The notes beneath the pieces are model-generated. The model was not told the DNA's origin. It searched no databases and worked only from the letters and a program-made list of their open reading frames with translations. Both the position numbers and the translations under genes were made by a program. DNA of 30,324 bases, taken from the NCBI GenBank assembly GCA_045599945.1, contig JAZRWY010000054.1, positions 1 through 30,324 on the forward strand, written 5' to 3'. Of the stretch, positions 14,648-21,908 are shown one piece after another. The first letter of the stretch is position 1. Every line of letters begins with the position of its first letter. Source of the DNA: UMGS973 sp045599945. Lineage in GTDB: Bacteria; Bacillota; Clostridia; Peptostreptococcales; Anaerovoracaceae.

Positions 14648-15280
14648 GAACAATGTCAGAAGATCCATCAATATGTTGTTGTCGTACAGATAGCCGGCGA
14701 CATAGGAACTATCCAGGCTGTCTGTAATGGTTCTTGCAAGTTCCGGGGATGTAATTGCAAGAAATGGGAAAACGAGTCCCAGAAACAGCAGGGCAAGAAG
14801 AACTCCTCTGGCGGCGCCCATCAGAAGGCCGAGGACTCCGTCAAAGAATCCGGCCGCACCATCATTATGCTTCTTTGAAAATAGAAAGCAGAAAACAAAA
14901 GTAACCAGCCTTGCAGCCAGGACAATCAGCAGGAAGCAGATAACGGTATATGCAATATCCACAACTGCCGTGCCGGCACTGTCTACAACGGTCCCCAGGA
15001 GATTTTTCCGGATGGCAACAAACGCCTCCGGAACGGCATCGCCGTTTACAACAGGATCGTTTGCAGCCTCATTCGCTTTTTCTATTAATGTATCGTTAAT
15101 TGAGTCATAGATTCCCGTTTTTTCTTTCAGGATGCCCTGAACAGGCTTGCCCAGACAGACGCCGCAGATAATGGCGACAACCCATCCGAGGGTATGTGTC
15201 AATGTGACAGCAAGCCCTTTTTTAAACCCAATGATCATGGAAACAAGAACTATGATTCCTAATATAATGTCAATTGCCAT
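14636..15280 (-). CDS. cvpA: CvpA family membrane protein
   Basis: A 214-residue protein with four likely membrane segments. The N-terminal IDIILGIIVLVSMIIGFKKGL is the hallmark of the CvpA/colicin V production family (D-x-x-x-x-x-x...GxxKG). Two further segments are near VVDIAYTVICFLLIVLAARL and GARGVLLALLFLGLVFPFL type positions. An extracytoplasmic loop lies between segments 2 and 3. The family is widespread; its exact function in Firmicutes is unknown, with links to envelope stress. The start at 15280 is chosen because CvpA begins here and a G-rich site (GGGGGG) precedes it; the open frame extends 35 codons further without family similarity. It converges with the thioesterase gene. Confidence 0.85.
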   Translation of the reverse strand: MAIDIILGIIVLVSMIIGFKKGLAVTLTHTLGWVVAIICGVCLGKPVQGILKEKTGIYDSINDTLIEKANEAANDPVVNGDAVPEAFVAIRKNLLGTVVDSAGTAVVDIAYTVICFLLIVLAARLVTFVFCFLFSKKHNDGAAGFFDGVLGLLMGAARGVLLALLFLGLVFPFLAITSPELARTITDSLDSSYVAGYLYDNNILMDLLTLFKKA

Positions 15281-15333
15281 AATTGCCCCCCATGAAATTA
15301 TGATACTAGAAAAAGCTAGGAAAAGCAAGAGAT

Positions 15334-15362
15334 TTGGATTGCACAAAAAAGGAAAGTATGAT
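15334..15362 (+). promoter_or_regulatory. Sigma-A promoter of the tadA operon
   Basis: TTGGAT at 15334-15339, a 17-bp spacer and TATGAT at 15357-15362. The start of transcription would be near 15369, leaving a leader of only about 8 bases before the tadA ATG at 15378. Confidence 0.65.
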
Positions 15363-15377
15363 AGTATATTAGGGTAT

Positions 15378-15845
15378 ATGGACAAGTTTATGGCAGAAGC
15401 TTTAAAAGAAGCTCAGATTGCTTTTGATCATGGAGAGATTCCGATTGGAGCAGTCATTGTAAAAGATAATGAAATAATTGCACGGGGGCATAACAGAACC
15501 GAAGAGATGAAAGACCCCACAGCGCATGCAGAGATGAATGCAATCCGCATGGCCGCACAGAAGCTGGGCGGGTGGAGACTTCCCGGCTGCACCATGTATG
15601 TAACGGTAGAACCGTGCAGCATGTGCGCAGGTGCAATGATATGGGCGAGGATAGAAAAACTGTGCATTGGAACCATGGATCCCAAGGGTGGAGCCTGCGG
15701 GTCGGTATTCAATATTCCACAGAACGAAAAGCTGAACCATTATATAGACATACAGACCGGCATCATGCAGGAAGAATGTGAACGCATGATGAAGGATTTT
15801 TTCAAAGAGCTAAGAAGAAAGAAAGCGGAGGAATGTAAATTATGA
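15378..15845 (+). CDS. tadA: tRNA-specific adenosine deaminase TadA
   Basis: A 155-residue cytidine-deaminase-fold enzyme that converts adenosine 34 of tRNA-Arg(ACG) to inosine. The zinc site is clear: HAEMNAI with the proton-shuttle Glu, and PCSMCAGAM with two Cys. GAVIVKDNEIIARGHNRTEE and GACGSVFNI are further family features. The length is typical. The start at 15378 gives the usual N-terminus (MDKFMAEALKEAQIAFDHG); the open frame extends back 77 codons without family similarity. Only a weak ribosome site (TTAGGG) is present and the leader is very short. The stop overlaps the next start as ATGA. Confidence 0.93.
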   Translation: MDKFMAEALKEAQIAFDHGEIPIGAVIVKDNEIIARGHNRTEEMKDPTAHAEMNAIRMAAQKLGGWRLPGCTMYVTVEPCSMCAGAMIWARIEKLCIGTMDPKGGACGSVFNIPQNEKLNHYIDIQTGIMQEECERMMKDFFKELRRKKAEECKL

Positions 15846-16819
15846 AAAGAATCATTGCAATTGTGTGTGCCTGCATGTTAGCAGTAATGATGAGTGTAGC
15901 ACCAGTATTTGCAGCAGCAAGCCTTGAAATTACGGCATCAACACCTAAGGATGGCGATAAAGGAATGGCAGTAGATAACATGGGTGTAAAGCTTACATTC
16001 AATGAAGACATGTATTCAAAGAAATACAACAGACAGCAGAAGGCATGCTTTAAGATTACAGATGCAAAGGGCAAAGAGGTTCCAATCATAGTTGCAATCA
16101 ATCCGAACAAGGGACATCAGAACGAAGTTCTTGTACTGGAAGATACAACTTCAAATTATAAGGTAAAGCAGGAAACAAAATATACCCTTACAATTTCTGA
16201 AGACCTTGTTTCCGCAGCAGGAAATACATTGTCCAAATCTCAGCTTGCAAAGCCGACCATCTCATTTGAAACCATGAATCAGAAGAGTGCAACAACCGGC
16301 AACATGCTTCTCATGTTTGTCATGATGGCGGCAATCATCCTGATTACAGTAAGGGATTCCAAGAAGCAGGCGGAAGATGAAAAGACAAAGAAGAAGAACG
16401 AACAGAAAGTAAATCCATATAAGGAAGCAAAGAAATCCGGAAAATCCGTGGAAGATGTAGTAGCGCAGGACGAAAAGGATAAGGCCCGCAGAGCAGAAAA
16501 GCAGGCAGCCAAGGATGCCAAGAAGGCAAAGCAGGCGGAAGCGGACAGACGTCTGGAAGAAAAGGAACGCGCAAAGCTTGAAAAGGAGAAACAGCAGGCA
16601 AGAGGTGTATCCGGAAAGAAGAAGGAATACGTAGACCCAAGCAGGAAGAGAGTTTCAAAGCCTATGCCTATTTCAGCAGCAGGCAGCACATACAAGACTG
16701 GAAGAAAGGCCCTTGCGGAAGCGGAAGCAGCAAAGAAAGCAGCAGAAGAAGCAGCAAGAAAAGCAAAGGGGACAACCAACCCGAAGAAGAAGGGCAAAAA
16801 AGGCAAGAAAAAGAAATAG
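15842..16819 (+). CDS. Secreted Ig-like domain protein with one membrane segment and a Lys/Ala-rich tail
   Basis: A 325-residue protein. Residues 1-24 are a signal peptide with cleavage after VFA. Residues 27-145 look like an SbsA-type Ig-like (Big_5) domain: STPKDGDKGMAVDNMGVKL, FNEDMY, and YTLTISEDLVSAAGN. Residues 153-170 are a membrane segment. Residues 171-325 form a cytoplasmic tail dominated by Lys, Ala, Glu and Arg. This tail is likely a long charged helix or coiled coil and ends in poly-Lys (GKKGKKKK). The topology is therefore Ig domain outside and basic tail inside. I do not recognise a family for the whole protein. It is coupled to tadA through an ATGA overlap. The tail could bind RNA, DNA or acidic phospholipids, but this is speculation. 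Confidence 0.8.
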   Translation: MKRIIAIVCACMLAVMMSVAPVFAAASLEITASTPKDGDKGMAVDNMGVKLTFNEDMYSKKYNRQQKACFKITDAKGKEVPIIVAINPNKGHQNEVLVLEDTTSNYKVKQETKYTLTISEDLVSAAGNTLSKSQLAKPTISFETMNQKSATTGNMLLMFVMMAAIILITVRDSKKQAEDEKTKKKNEQKVNPYKEAKKSGKSVEDVVAQDEKDKARRAEKQAAKDAKKAKQAEADRRLEEKERAKLEKEKQQARGVSGKKKEYVDPSRKRVSKPMPISAAGSTYKTGRKALAEAEAAKKAAEEAARKAKGTTNPKKKGKKGKKKK

Positions 16820-16870
16820 CAGATTTATGGGCGCTTGACATGGCGTCCATTTGCATTTAAAGGAGAAAAA

Positions 16871-17803
16871 ATGAAAAGCATCAGACTGAAATCATATGCA
16901 AAAGTAAATCTGGCGCTGGATATCAAAGGGATTCTGGATAACGGTTATCATGAACTGGAGACAATCCTGCAGCAGCTGGATCTTCACGATGAAGTTCTGG
17001 TTCGATGGACGGAAGAAGAGGAGCAAGGCGTCCGCATTGTTCTGAAAACAAACCGGCCATATCTTCCGACAGACGAAAAGAATCTGGCATATCAAGCGGC
17101 AATGGTCATGGCCGAACTGTACGGAAGTGAAAAAAGGGGCACCATCAGAATCGACATAGGGAAACGGATTCCGGTGGCAGCAGGGCTGGCAGGCGGAAGC
17201 GGAAACGGAGGCGCAGTCATTCTGGCGATCAACAGCCTCTGGAATCTGAACTTGCCGCTGAAGGAATTAATGGAAACAGGAATCCGGCTGGGTTCCGATG
17301 TGCCTTTTACCATGATGGGAATGGCAAGATGCTGCAGGGAACTTCCGGAATATATCCGAACGGATTCCATGGCATCATCTGCAGCCGTTGCAACCTATGA
17401 TGGAACGGTTCTCCGCCCAGTCAGACCGCTCAATGCCCCTGTGATGCTTACAAAACCGCCCATCGGAGTATCCACAAAAGAAGTATACCAGAACATGGAC
17501 CATACATTCATCCCGCAAAGACCGGATACCCGTGAAATCATTGAAGCCATGGAGACTGAAAACACAGCCATGGTTGCTGAAAAAATGCTCAATGTGCTTG
17601 AATTCTATTCTGCAGTTCAGTACAATCTCATTAGGGAGACATTGAACCATGCGAAAGCCTGTGAGGGCACACTGGGAACCATGATGAGCGGAAGCGGTCC
17701 CACAGTATTCAGCATCATGGAATCGGAACAGGCCGCGAAGCAGGCTGTGAAAAAAATGAAGGAAATCAATAAAGAAACATATCTAACACATACAACCCTT
17801 TAA
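16871..17803 (+). CDS. ispE: 4-diphosphocytidyl-2-C-methyl-D-erythritol kinase (divergent)
   Basis: A 310-residue GHMP kinase. It carries SYAKVNLALDIKGILDNGYH at the N-terminus (the IspE lysine in AKVNLAL), the phosphate-binding loop PVAAGLAGGSGNGGAV near residues 102-117, and GSDVPF with the catalytic Asp. The C-terminal GHMP motif is MMSGSGPTVFSI. IspE phosphorylates CDP-methylerythritol in the MEP isoprenoid pathway. Two parts are unusual: the loop has GNGGA where most IspE proteins have S(S/G)(D/N)AA, and the usual GTAxxxGxGE segment is replaced by MARCCRELPEYIRTDSMASS. The start at 16871 has AAAGGAG upstream. The next gene, a GntR regulator, follows after 30 bases. Confidence 0.85.
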   Translation: MKSIRLKSYAKVNLALDIKGILDNGYHELETILQQLDLHDEVLVRWTEEEEQGVRIVLKTNRPYLPTDEKNLAYQAAMVMAELYGSEKRGTIRIDIGKRIPVAAGLAGGSGNGGAVILAINSLWNLNLPLKELMETGIRLGSDVPFTMMGMARCCRELPEYIRTDSMASSAAVATYDGTVLRPVRPLNAPVMLTKPPIGVSTKEVYQNMDHTFIPQRPDTREIIEAMETENTAMVAEKMLNVLEFYSAVQYNLIRETLNHAKACEGTLGTMMSGSGPTVFSIMESEQAAKQAVKKMKEINKETYLTHTTL

Positions 17804-17833
17804 CAGGGAGGCGTTGGAATGAAGGAGTAGAAC

Positions 17834-18490
17834 ATGCTGAATTTTGACATACAGAACCATAAACCTCTTCGGGAGATTGTTTATGAAGAATTGAAAATGC
17901 AGATTCTGACAGGTGAGATCATGCCGGGAACCAGAATGATGGAGGTAGAGCTGGCAGAGGACATGGGCGTAAGCCGCACACCAATCCGGGAAGCAATCCG
18001 GAAACTGGAAAAGGAAGGTCTTGTCACCATTGAGCCTAGACGCGGCGCATATGCATCTGAAGCTTCGGTGGAAGACATGGTGGATATTCTGGAAGTAAGA
18101 CAGGAACTGGAAGGCCTTGCTGCAGGCCTTGCAGCAGAAAGAATGACAGAAGCATATAAGACAATGATGCGGGAAGAGGCAGAGGCCTTCAATAGAGCTG
18201 TTGCAGAAGGGAACATGGAGGAAATGATCAATCATGATGTTCGGTTCCATCATATCATTGCAGAAGCGACAGAAAATCAGCTGCTTGTGAATATGATAGA
18301 GCAGCTGCAGGAACGTGTTCTGAGATTCCGCTACCTGTATTTCAGCGATTTCAAGCGGGCAGAGCTGATGCCGGCAGAACATGAAGCAATCCGGAATGGA
18401 ATTCTCACAGGGAATGAAAAAACGGCCAAAGCAGCAGCGGCTATTCATATCAGCAGATTAAAGGATCTAGTAATAAACGAAGGCGTCTAG
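17834..18490 (+). CDS. GntR-family regulator, FCD (FadR) subfamily
   Basis: A 218-residue transcription factor. Residues about 8-75 are a winged helix-turn-helix (LAEDMGVSRTPIREAIRKLE, then EPRRGAYA). Residues about 90-210 are an all-helical FCD ligand domain with likely metal ligands in NHDVRFHH, PAEHEAI and AAAIHISRLK. Members usually respond to organic or amino acids. AAGGAG precedes the start. It lies downstream of ispE, an arrangement often seen in clostridia, and is convergent with the EutH-like permease gene. The target genes are not evident from the sequence. Confidence 0.9.
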   Translation: MLNFDIQNHKPLREIVYEELKMQILTGEIMPGTRMMEVELAEDMGVSRTPIREAIRKLEKEGLVTIEPRRGAYASEASVEDMVDILEVRQELEGLAAGLAAERMTEAYKTMMREEAEAFNRAVAEGNMEEMINHDVRFHHIIAEATENQLLVNMIEQLQERVLRFRYLYFSDFKRAELMPAEHEAIRNGILTGNEKTAKAAAAIHISRLKDLVINEGV

Positions 18491-18501
18491 TGCAGACGCA
18501 G

Positions 18502-18527
18502 AAAAAGAGCTCAGCGAGCTCTTTTTT
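18502..18527. terminator. Bidirectional terminator between the GntR gene and the EutH-like gene
   Basis: Stem AAAAAGAGCTC/GAGCTCTTTTT with a 3-nt loop. It has A/T runs on both sides and lies between the two convergent stop codons (18490 and 18529). Confidence 0.9.
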
Positions 18528-18528
18528 A

Positions 18529-19602
18529 TTATTCTTCCTTAGGCCCCCTCTCCATTTTTAGAGCCAGCAGCACTGCCAGGATTCCGCCGGTAAACTTTAC
18601 AAAGAAAAAAGTCATGAGATATTCCGGCTCAGTAGAAGCGACGAGCGCCATCTGTGCGCCGAAGGCATAGTGGCAGCTGACAGCAAAGGCTCCGTTCAGG
18701 ATCTTCCCCTTTTTATCCATCTTTGGAAGAAGGGGAAGCATGGCGATACCGGCAGGGATTCCGATAAGAAATCCCATGATGGAATATTCATTGATGCCAA
18801 GGAGCGCACCCAGTTTTTTCAGGGGCTCTTTGAAAATCCGTAGAATCAGATTCATGGTAACAAGAGCGCCGGCTACAGAGATGCTCATCTTTGCAATCAT
18901 GACAATGCCGTCTTTTGCAATCTGTTCATCCAGATATGCATGGTCCGGGAAAAACAGCCCAGCCATAATGACAACAAAAGAAACATAGGCAGCAAGTTTT
19001 ACTGCAGATCCCAGAAGTATCAGAAAACGAGATGTCAGATCCGGCGCAGTCAAAAGCCCGATCAGGACAAGAAGGCATAACAGCAGAACCATGGAAATGT
19101 TCTGAAGTAGCTGTCCTGCAGGAATATGAAAGAGCAGACCGGAAATGATCAACGTAACGGGAAGCACAATGATTCCATAGATAAAGCCTTTCGTCAGGCA
19201 TTTTCCATCCTCTCGGTCTGAACCGGAGATATATATGGGCAGACAGAAGGAAACCAGTGTTCCAAGGCTTCCGCCGATGCAGATACCCGCATAAAGACCG
19301 ATGGTCTCATCTCCGGCAAGCGCCTTTGCGATTGGATAGGCGCCCATGTCGGTAGCCAGAAGGCTCCCGGGCAGGATGGACGGATCAAAGAACCAGCCGG
19401 ATGTTGCGGATAAAATGGCATCCTGATTCTGCTGAATGATCACAGGCCCCAGACAGTAGATGCTCATCAGGAATATCATGAATTCCGGAATCAGCTTCAT
19501 GCCGTCATCAAAAGAACGGGCAAGATTAAATTTCCCGCCGAGAAATTTGTCAATCAGGCCGATCAGCGCCATGAAAAGAAAAAAGATGGAAATGAGACTC
19601 AT
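18529..19602 (-). CDS. EutH-like ethanolamine permease family protein
   Basis: A 357-residue membrane protein with about 10 hydrophobic segments. Family features are LIGLIDKFLGGKFNLARSFDD near the N-terminus, LLATDMGAYPIAKALAG, and GSLGTLVSFCLPIYI. These match the EutH pattern of ND(M)GGYPLA followed by a G-rich turn. EutH proteins facilitate ethanolamine entry, mainly at low pH. No other eut genes (ammonia lyase, shell proteins) are in the window, so the substrate could be another amine. The start at 19602 is supported by GGAGG; the frame is open 25 codons further without membrane character. The gene begins only 15 bases beyond the htrA terminator, which leaves little room for a normal promoter. 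Confidence 0.85.
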   Translation of the reverse strand: MSLISIFFLFMALIGLIDKFLGGKFNLARSFDDGMKLIPEFMIFLMSIYCLGPVIIQQNQDAILSATSGWFFDPSILPGSLLATDMGAYPIAKALAGDETIGLYAGICIGGSLGTLVSFCLPIYISGSDREDGKCLTKGFIYGIIVLPVTLIISGLLFHIPAGQLLQNISMVLLLCLLVLIGLLTAPDLTSRFLILLGSAVKLAAYVSFVVIMAGLFFPDHAYLDEQIAKDGIVMIAKMSISVAGALVTMNLILRIFKEPLKKLGALLGINEYSIMGFLIGIPAGIAMLPLLPKMDKKGKILNGAFAVSCHYAFGAQMALVASTEPEYLMTFFFVKFTGGILAVLLALKMERGPKEE

Positions 19603-19616
19603 TGCGTCCTCCAAAC

Positions 19617-19648
19617 AAAAAATGTGAAGTGGAATTTCCACTTCACAT
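19617..19648. terminator. Terminator of htrA, directly upstream of the EutH-like gene
   Basis: A nearly perfect 13-bp palindrome ATGTGAAGTGGAA/TTCCACTTCACAT centred at 19635. On the minus strand it is followed by TTTTTTGTTT. It ends 15 bases before the EutH-like start, so it may also act as an operator or attenuator in that gene's leader. Confidence 0.8.
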
Positions 19649-19649
19649 A

Positions 19650-19677
19650 TTTTTACGCATTTGTACAATGAAGTCAA
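19650..19677 (-). promoter_or_regulatory. Weak promoter candidate for the EutH-like gene
   Basis: The minus strand has TTGACT (19672-19677), a 16-bp spacer and TAAAAA (19650-19655), just after the htrA stop codon. The -10 is poor. If used, transcription would start inside the palindrome at 19622-19648. Confidence 0.3.
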
Positions 19678-19683
19678 GACCTA

Positions 19684-21102
19684 TCACGGCATTTCGGTAA
19701 TTTCAGAGGAGGATGCCAGCGTTGTCGTGATGCTGACTTTTTCTCCGCCTCTGTCAACGGATACTTTAATCTTGTCTCCAGGAGCATGTTCCTGGAGGAC
19801 TTCCATGAGATCATTGGATACCTTGATTGTCTTGCCGTCTGCCTTTACAATGCGGTCACCAATCTGGAAACCTGCATCTACGGCATTCTGATGAGAAAGC
19901 TGTGTAATATATACACCGAGCTGCTCTACGCCATATTGCATGGCAGTCTCTTCATCTTCTACAGACAGGATGGTAACGCCGATTTTTGCATCGCCCGTAT
20001 TCTTGCTGGAAATGTTTCCACCTTTATCAATGATCTTGTCTGCCACTTCAGATGCTGTATTGATTGGAATGGCAAAACCAAGACCTTCCACGTCAGAACC
20101 GGAAGATTTTGCAACGACCAGACCAATCAGCTTTCCGTACTGATTAAACAGGCCACCGCCGGAATTTCCGGGGTTGATGGCTGCATCCGTCTGGAGCAGG
20201 GACATGTTGTTTCCTTCAATATTGATCTTTCTGTCGCGTGCACTGATGATGCCGGCGGTAACAGTACCACCCAGTTCTCCCAGCGGGTTGCCGATGGCAA
20301 CGGCAAGTTCTCCAACGACAAGTTTATCTGAGTCATCATAAACGGCAGCTGTCAGTTTTTCTTTCGACTGTATCTGAATGACTGCAACGTCATTGACAGA
20401 GTCAACGCCTATGACATCTGCATCATATTCGTTTCCGTTTTTCAGTTTTACAGTAACCTTTCTTGCGTCAGAGACCACATGGTTATTTGTTATGATGTAT
20501 CCGTGGTCTGCATCAATAATGACGCCAGAACCGGCACCTTCCGTAACATACTGCTGCATCCAGGAATCGGTGGTCAGCCCTTCTGTACGGATTTCAACAA
20601 CAGACGGAGAAGCCTTTTCGGCAATCTGAGAAACTGTCAGACTGCTGCCGGTTGCCTGCTCCGGTGAATAACCGTTGGTCGCAGATGGCGTATTGTCGTC
20701 TCCGGTAATGCCGTCAAGCAGGTTTGCAGAAACTGCAGAGCCGCCAAAGCCGCAGAGCGCAGAAAGAGCAACGATTCCGGCGATGAAAAGCGCCAGTTTT
20801 CCGCCGCTAATATGGAATCCCTTCTTTTTTTTCTTTTCCGATTCATAGGATTCCACAAAATCAACCGGAGGTTCATTTGCTGTTTCATAGGCAGGAACCG
20901 TATCCTTGAATTCTTCAAACTGCTTTCTGAATTCTGAAGCAGACGCAGGATCGGGGTCTGCATGAAGCTCGGAAATCGGTCCTTTTTCAGCTGCAGGTTC
21001 CGGGTCTGCCATCAGGAATCCGGGACCCTCTATGGTAGTACTTTTGTTTTCTTTTATGATTTCGTCTGGGTGTAATTCCATTGTCTTTCTGTTATCGTCC
21101 AT
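19684..21102 (-). CDS. htrA: HtrA/DegP-family membrane-anchored serine protease
   Basis: A 472-residue S1C protease. Residues 1-100 are a cytoplasmic acidic region. A basic KKKKKG lies before one membrane segment at about 102-126, and a linker follows. The trypsin-like domain has the triad His208 (TNNHVVSD), Asp238 (VNDVAVIQ) and Ser314 (NPGNSGGGL). A single PDZ domain begins near 375 (GVTILSVEDEE to the C-terminus). This is the normal Firmicute HtrA layout, with the protease facing outside, where it degrades misfolded exported proteins. The start has GAGGGG upstream. It has its own sigma-A promoter at 21137-21166. Trx and FTR-like genes lie upstream on the same strand without an obvious terminator, so read-through is possible. 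Confidence 0.94.
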   Translation of the reverse strand: MDDNRKTMELHPDEIIKENKSTTIEGPGFLMADPEPAAEKGPISELHADPDPASASEFRKQFEEFKDTVPAYETANEPPVDFVESYESEKKKKKGFHISGGKLALFIAGIVALSALCGFGGSAVSANLLDGITGDDNTPSATNGYSPEQATGSSLTVSQIAEKASPSVVEIRTEGLTTDSWMQQYVTEGAGSGVIIDADHGYIITNNHVVSDARKVTVKLKNGNEYDADVIGVDSVNDVAVIQIQSKEKLTAAVYDDSDKLVVGELAVAIGNPLGELGGTVTAGIISARDRKINIEGNNMSLLQTDAAINPGNSGGGLFNQYGKLIGLVVAKSSGSDVEGLGFAIPINTASEVADKIIDKGGNISSKNTGDAKIGVTILSVEDEETAMQYGVEQLGVYITQLSHQNAVDAGFQIGDRIVKADGKTIKVSNDLMEVLQEHAPGDKIKVSVDRGGEKVSITTTLASSSEITEMP

Positions 21103-21136
21103 TGAAAAATCCCCTCTTTCTTTTATTTACTCATAT

Positions 21137-21166
21137 ATTATACTTCGAATATGTCTGTTCTGTGAA
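21137..21166 (-). promoter_or_regulatory. Sigma-A promoter of htrA
   Basis: The minus strand has TTCACA (21161-21166), an 18-bp spacer and a perfect TATAAT (21137-21142), 34 bases upstream of the htrA ATG. Confidence 0.7.
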
Positions 21167-21200
21167 AAAAAGATGAAAAAACAAACGGCAGAAAGTTCCT

Positions 21201-21518
21201 TTATCCTTTTGAAAGCATATCCAGAATATACTGTTTGTCAACGGCGCCGACAATGCCGTCTGTCATTTTTCCGTTCCTGAAAACAAGAAGGGCAGGGATG
21301 CTGGAGATTCTGAAAGAGGCAGCCAGCTCCATTTCTTCATCCACGTTAATCTTGCCGACCTTGACCTTTCCGTCCATCTCATCTGCAATCTCTGCAACTG
21401 CCGGAGCTACCATCTGGCATGGTCCGCACCAGGCAGCCCAGAAATCCACAAGCACAGGAATGTCTGACTGTAATACTTCCTTTTCGAAGTTATCCTTTGT
21501 TATCTTTATTTCTTTCAT
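21201..21518 (-). CDS. trxA: Thioredoxin
   Basis: A 105-residue thioredoxin with the active site WAAWCGPCQM, the buried Asp in VLVDFW, and the cis-Pro loop SIPALLVF (most thioredoxins have IPT). The length is typical. It reduces protein disulfides in the cytoplasm. AAAGG precedes the start. It begins 5 bases after the stop of the FTR-like gene, so the two are one operon. The pairing suggests the upstream protein may be its reductase or partner. No thioredoxin reductase gene of the NADPH type is in the window. Confidence 0.95.
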   Translation of the reverse strand: MKEIKITKDNFEKEVLQSDIPVLVDFWAAWCGPCQMVAPAVAEIADEMDGKVKVGKINVDEEMELAASFRISSIPALLVFRNGKMTDGIVGAVDKQYILDMLSKG

Positions 21519-21523
21519 TTTTA

Positions 21524-21721
21524 TTACCTTTCTTTATAGTATAGCATGCAGTGGCAGTATCCCTCGAATTCCGGATCGTTGATCTGGTCTCTGAATTCCT
21601 GGCATAGGCAGATGGTTTCATCAGTCATCTGAAGTTTACAGGGGCAGTGACCTTCTTTTCTGACCAGTCCTTCCCGAATCTTTGCCACAAGATCTGCATT
21701 TTCATTTAAACGTATTTTCAT
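21524..21721 (-). CDS. Ferredoxin:thioredoxin reductase catalytic-subunit-like protein
   Basis: A 65-residue protein with Cys motifs CPC, CLC and CHC in order (GHCPCKL, ICLCQEF, YCHCMLYY). This matches the catalytic beta chain of ferredoxin:thioredoxin reductase, in which these six or seven Cys bind a 4Fe-4S cluster next to a redox disulfide. It is shorter than plant or cyanobacterial FTR beta chains (~110 residues), and no alpha-subunit gene is seen. Similar short proteins are common in clostridia. The start at 21721 is chosen because GGAGG lies eight bases upstream and the family begins MKIRLN; the frame is open 17 codons further. It is co-transcribed with trxA from a good sigma-A promoter. 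Confidence 0.85.
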   Translation of the reverse strand: MKIRLNENADLVAKIREGLVRKEGHCPCKLQMTDETICLCQEFRDQINDPEFEGYCHCMLYYKER

Positions 21722-21743
21722 GTCATTATCCTCCGTTACATAC

Positions 21744-21772
21744 AATATATATCTTTTGCATGCGCTTTGCAA
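21744..21772 (-). promoter_or_regulatory. Sigma-A promoter of the FTR-like/trxA operon
   Basis: The minus strand has TTGCAA (21767-21772), a 17-bp spacer and TATATT (21744-21749). It is divergent from the clpB promoter, and the CIRCE operator starts 19 bases away. Confidence 0.65.
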
Positions 21773-21790
21773 TACATATGGCGAAAATTA

Positions 21791-21817
21791 TTAGCACTCT
21801 TTTGTGGTGAGTGCTAA
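21791..21817. promoter_or_regulatory. CIRCE operator (HrcA binding site)
   Basis: TTAGCACTC-N9-GAGTGCTAA, an exact match to the CIRCE consensus, with arms at 21791-21799 and 21809-21817. HrcA binds this site and represses heat-shock genes until unfolded protein titrates GroE. It is 7 bases upstream of the clpB -35 rather than downstream of the start point. Confidence 0.97.
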
Positions 21818-21824
21818 AAAGTGC

Positions 21825-21853
21825 TTGACCTTTTGTTTTGGCAGGTATATGAT
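21825..21853 (+). promoter_or_regulatory. Sigma-A promoter of clpB
   Basis: TTGACC at 21825-21830, a 17-bp spacer and TATGAT at 21848-21853. The leader before the ATG at 21909 is about 48 bases. Confidence 0.85.
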
Positions 21854-21908
21854 GTGCTTGTAAGGGAGTTAAAACATAACTTGAACATAGATAAGAAAGG
21901 GAAATGAA

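Noticed and set aside
15147..15377. Upstream extension of tadA
   Set aside because: It overlaps the N-terminal coding region of cvpA on the other strand, contains the tadA promoter and lacks deaminase similarity.
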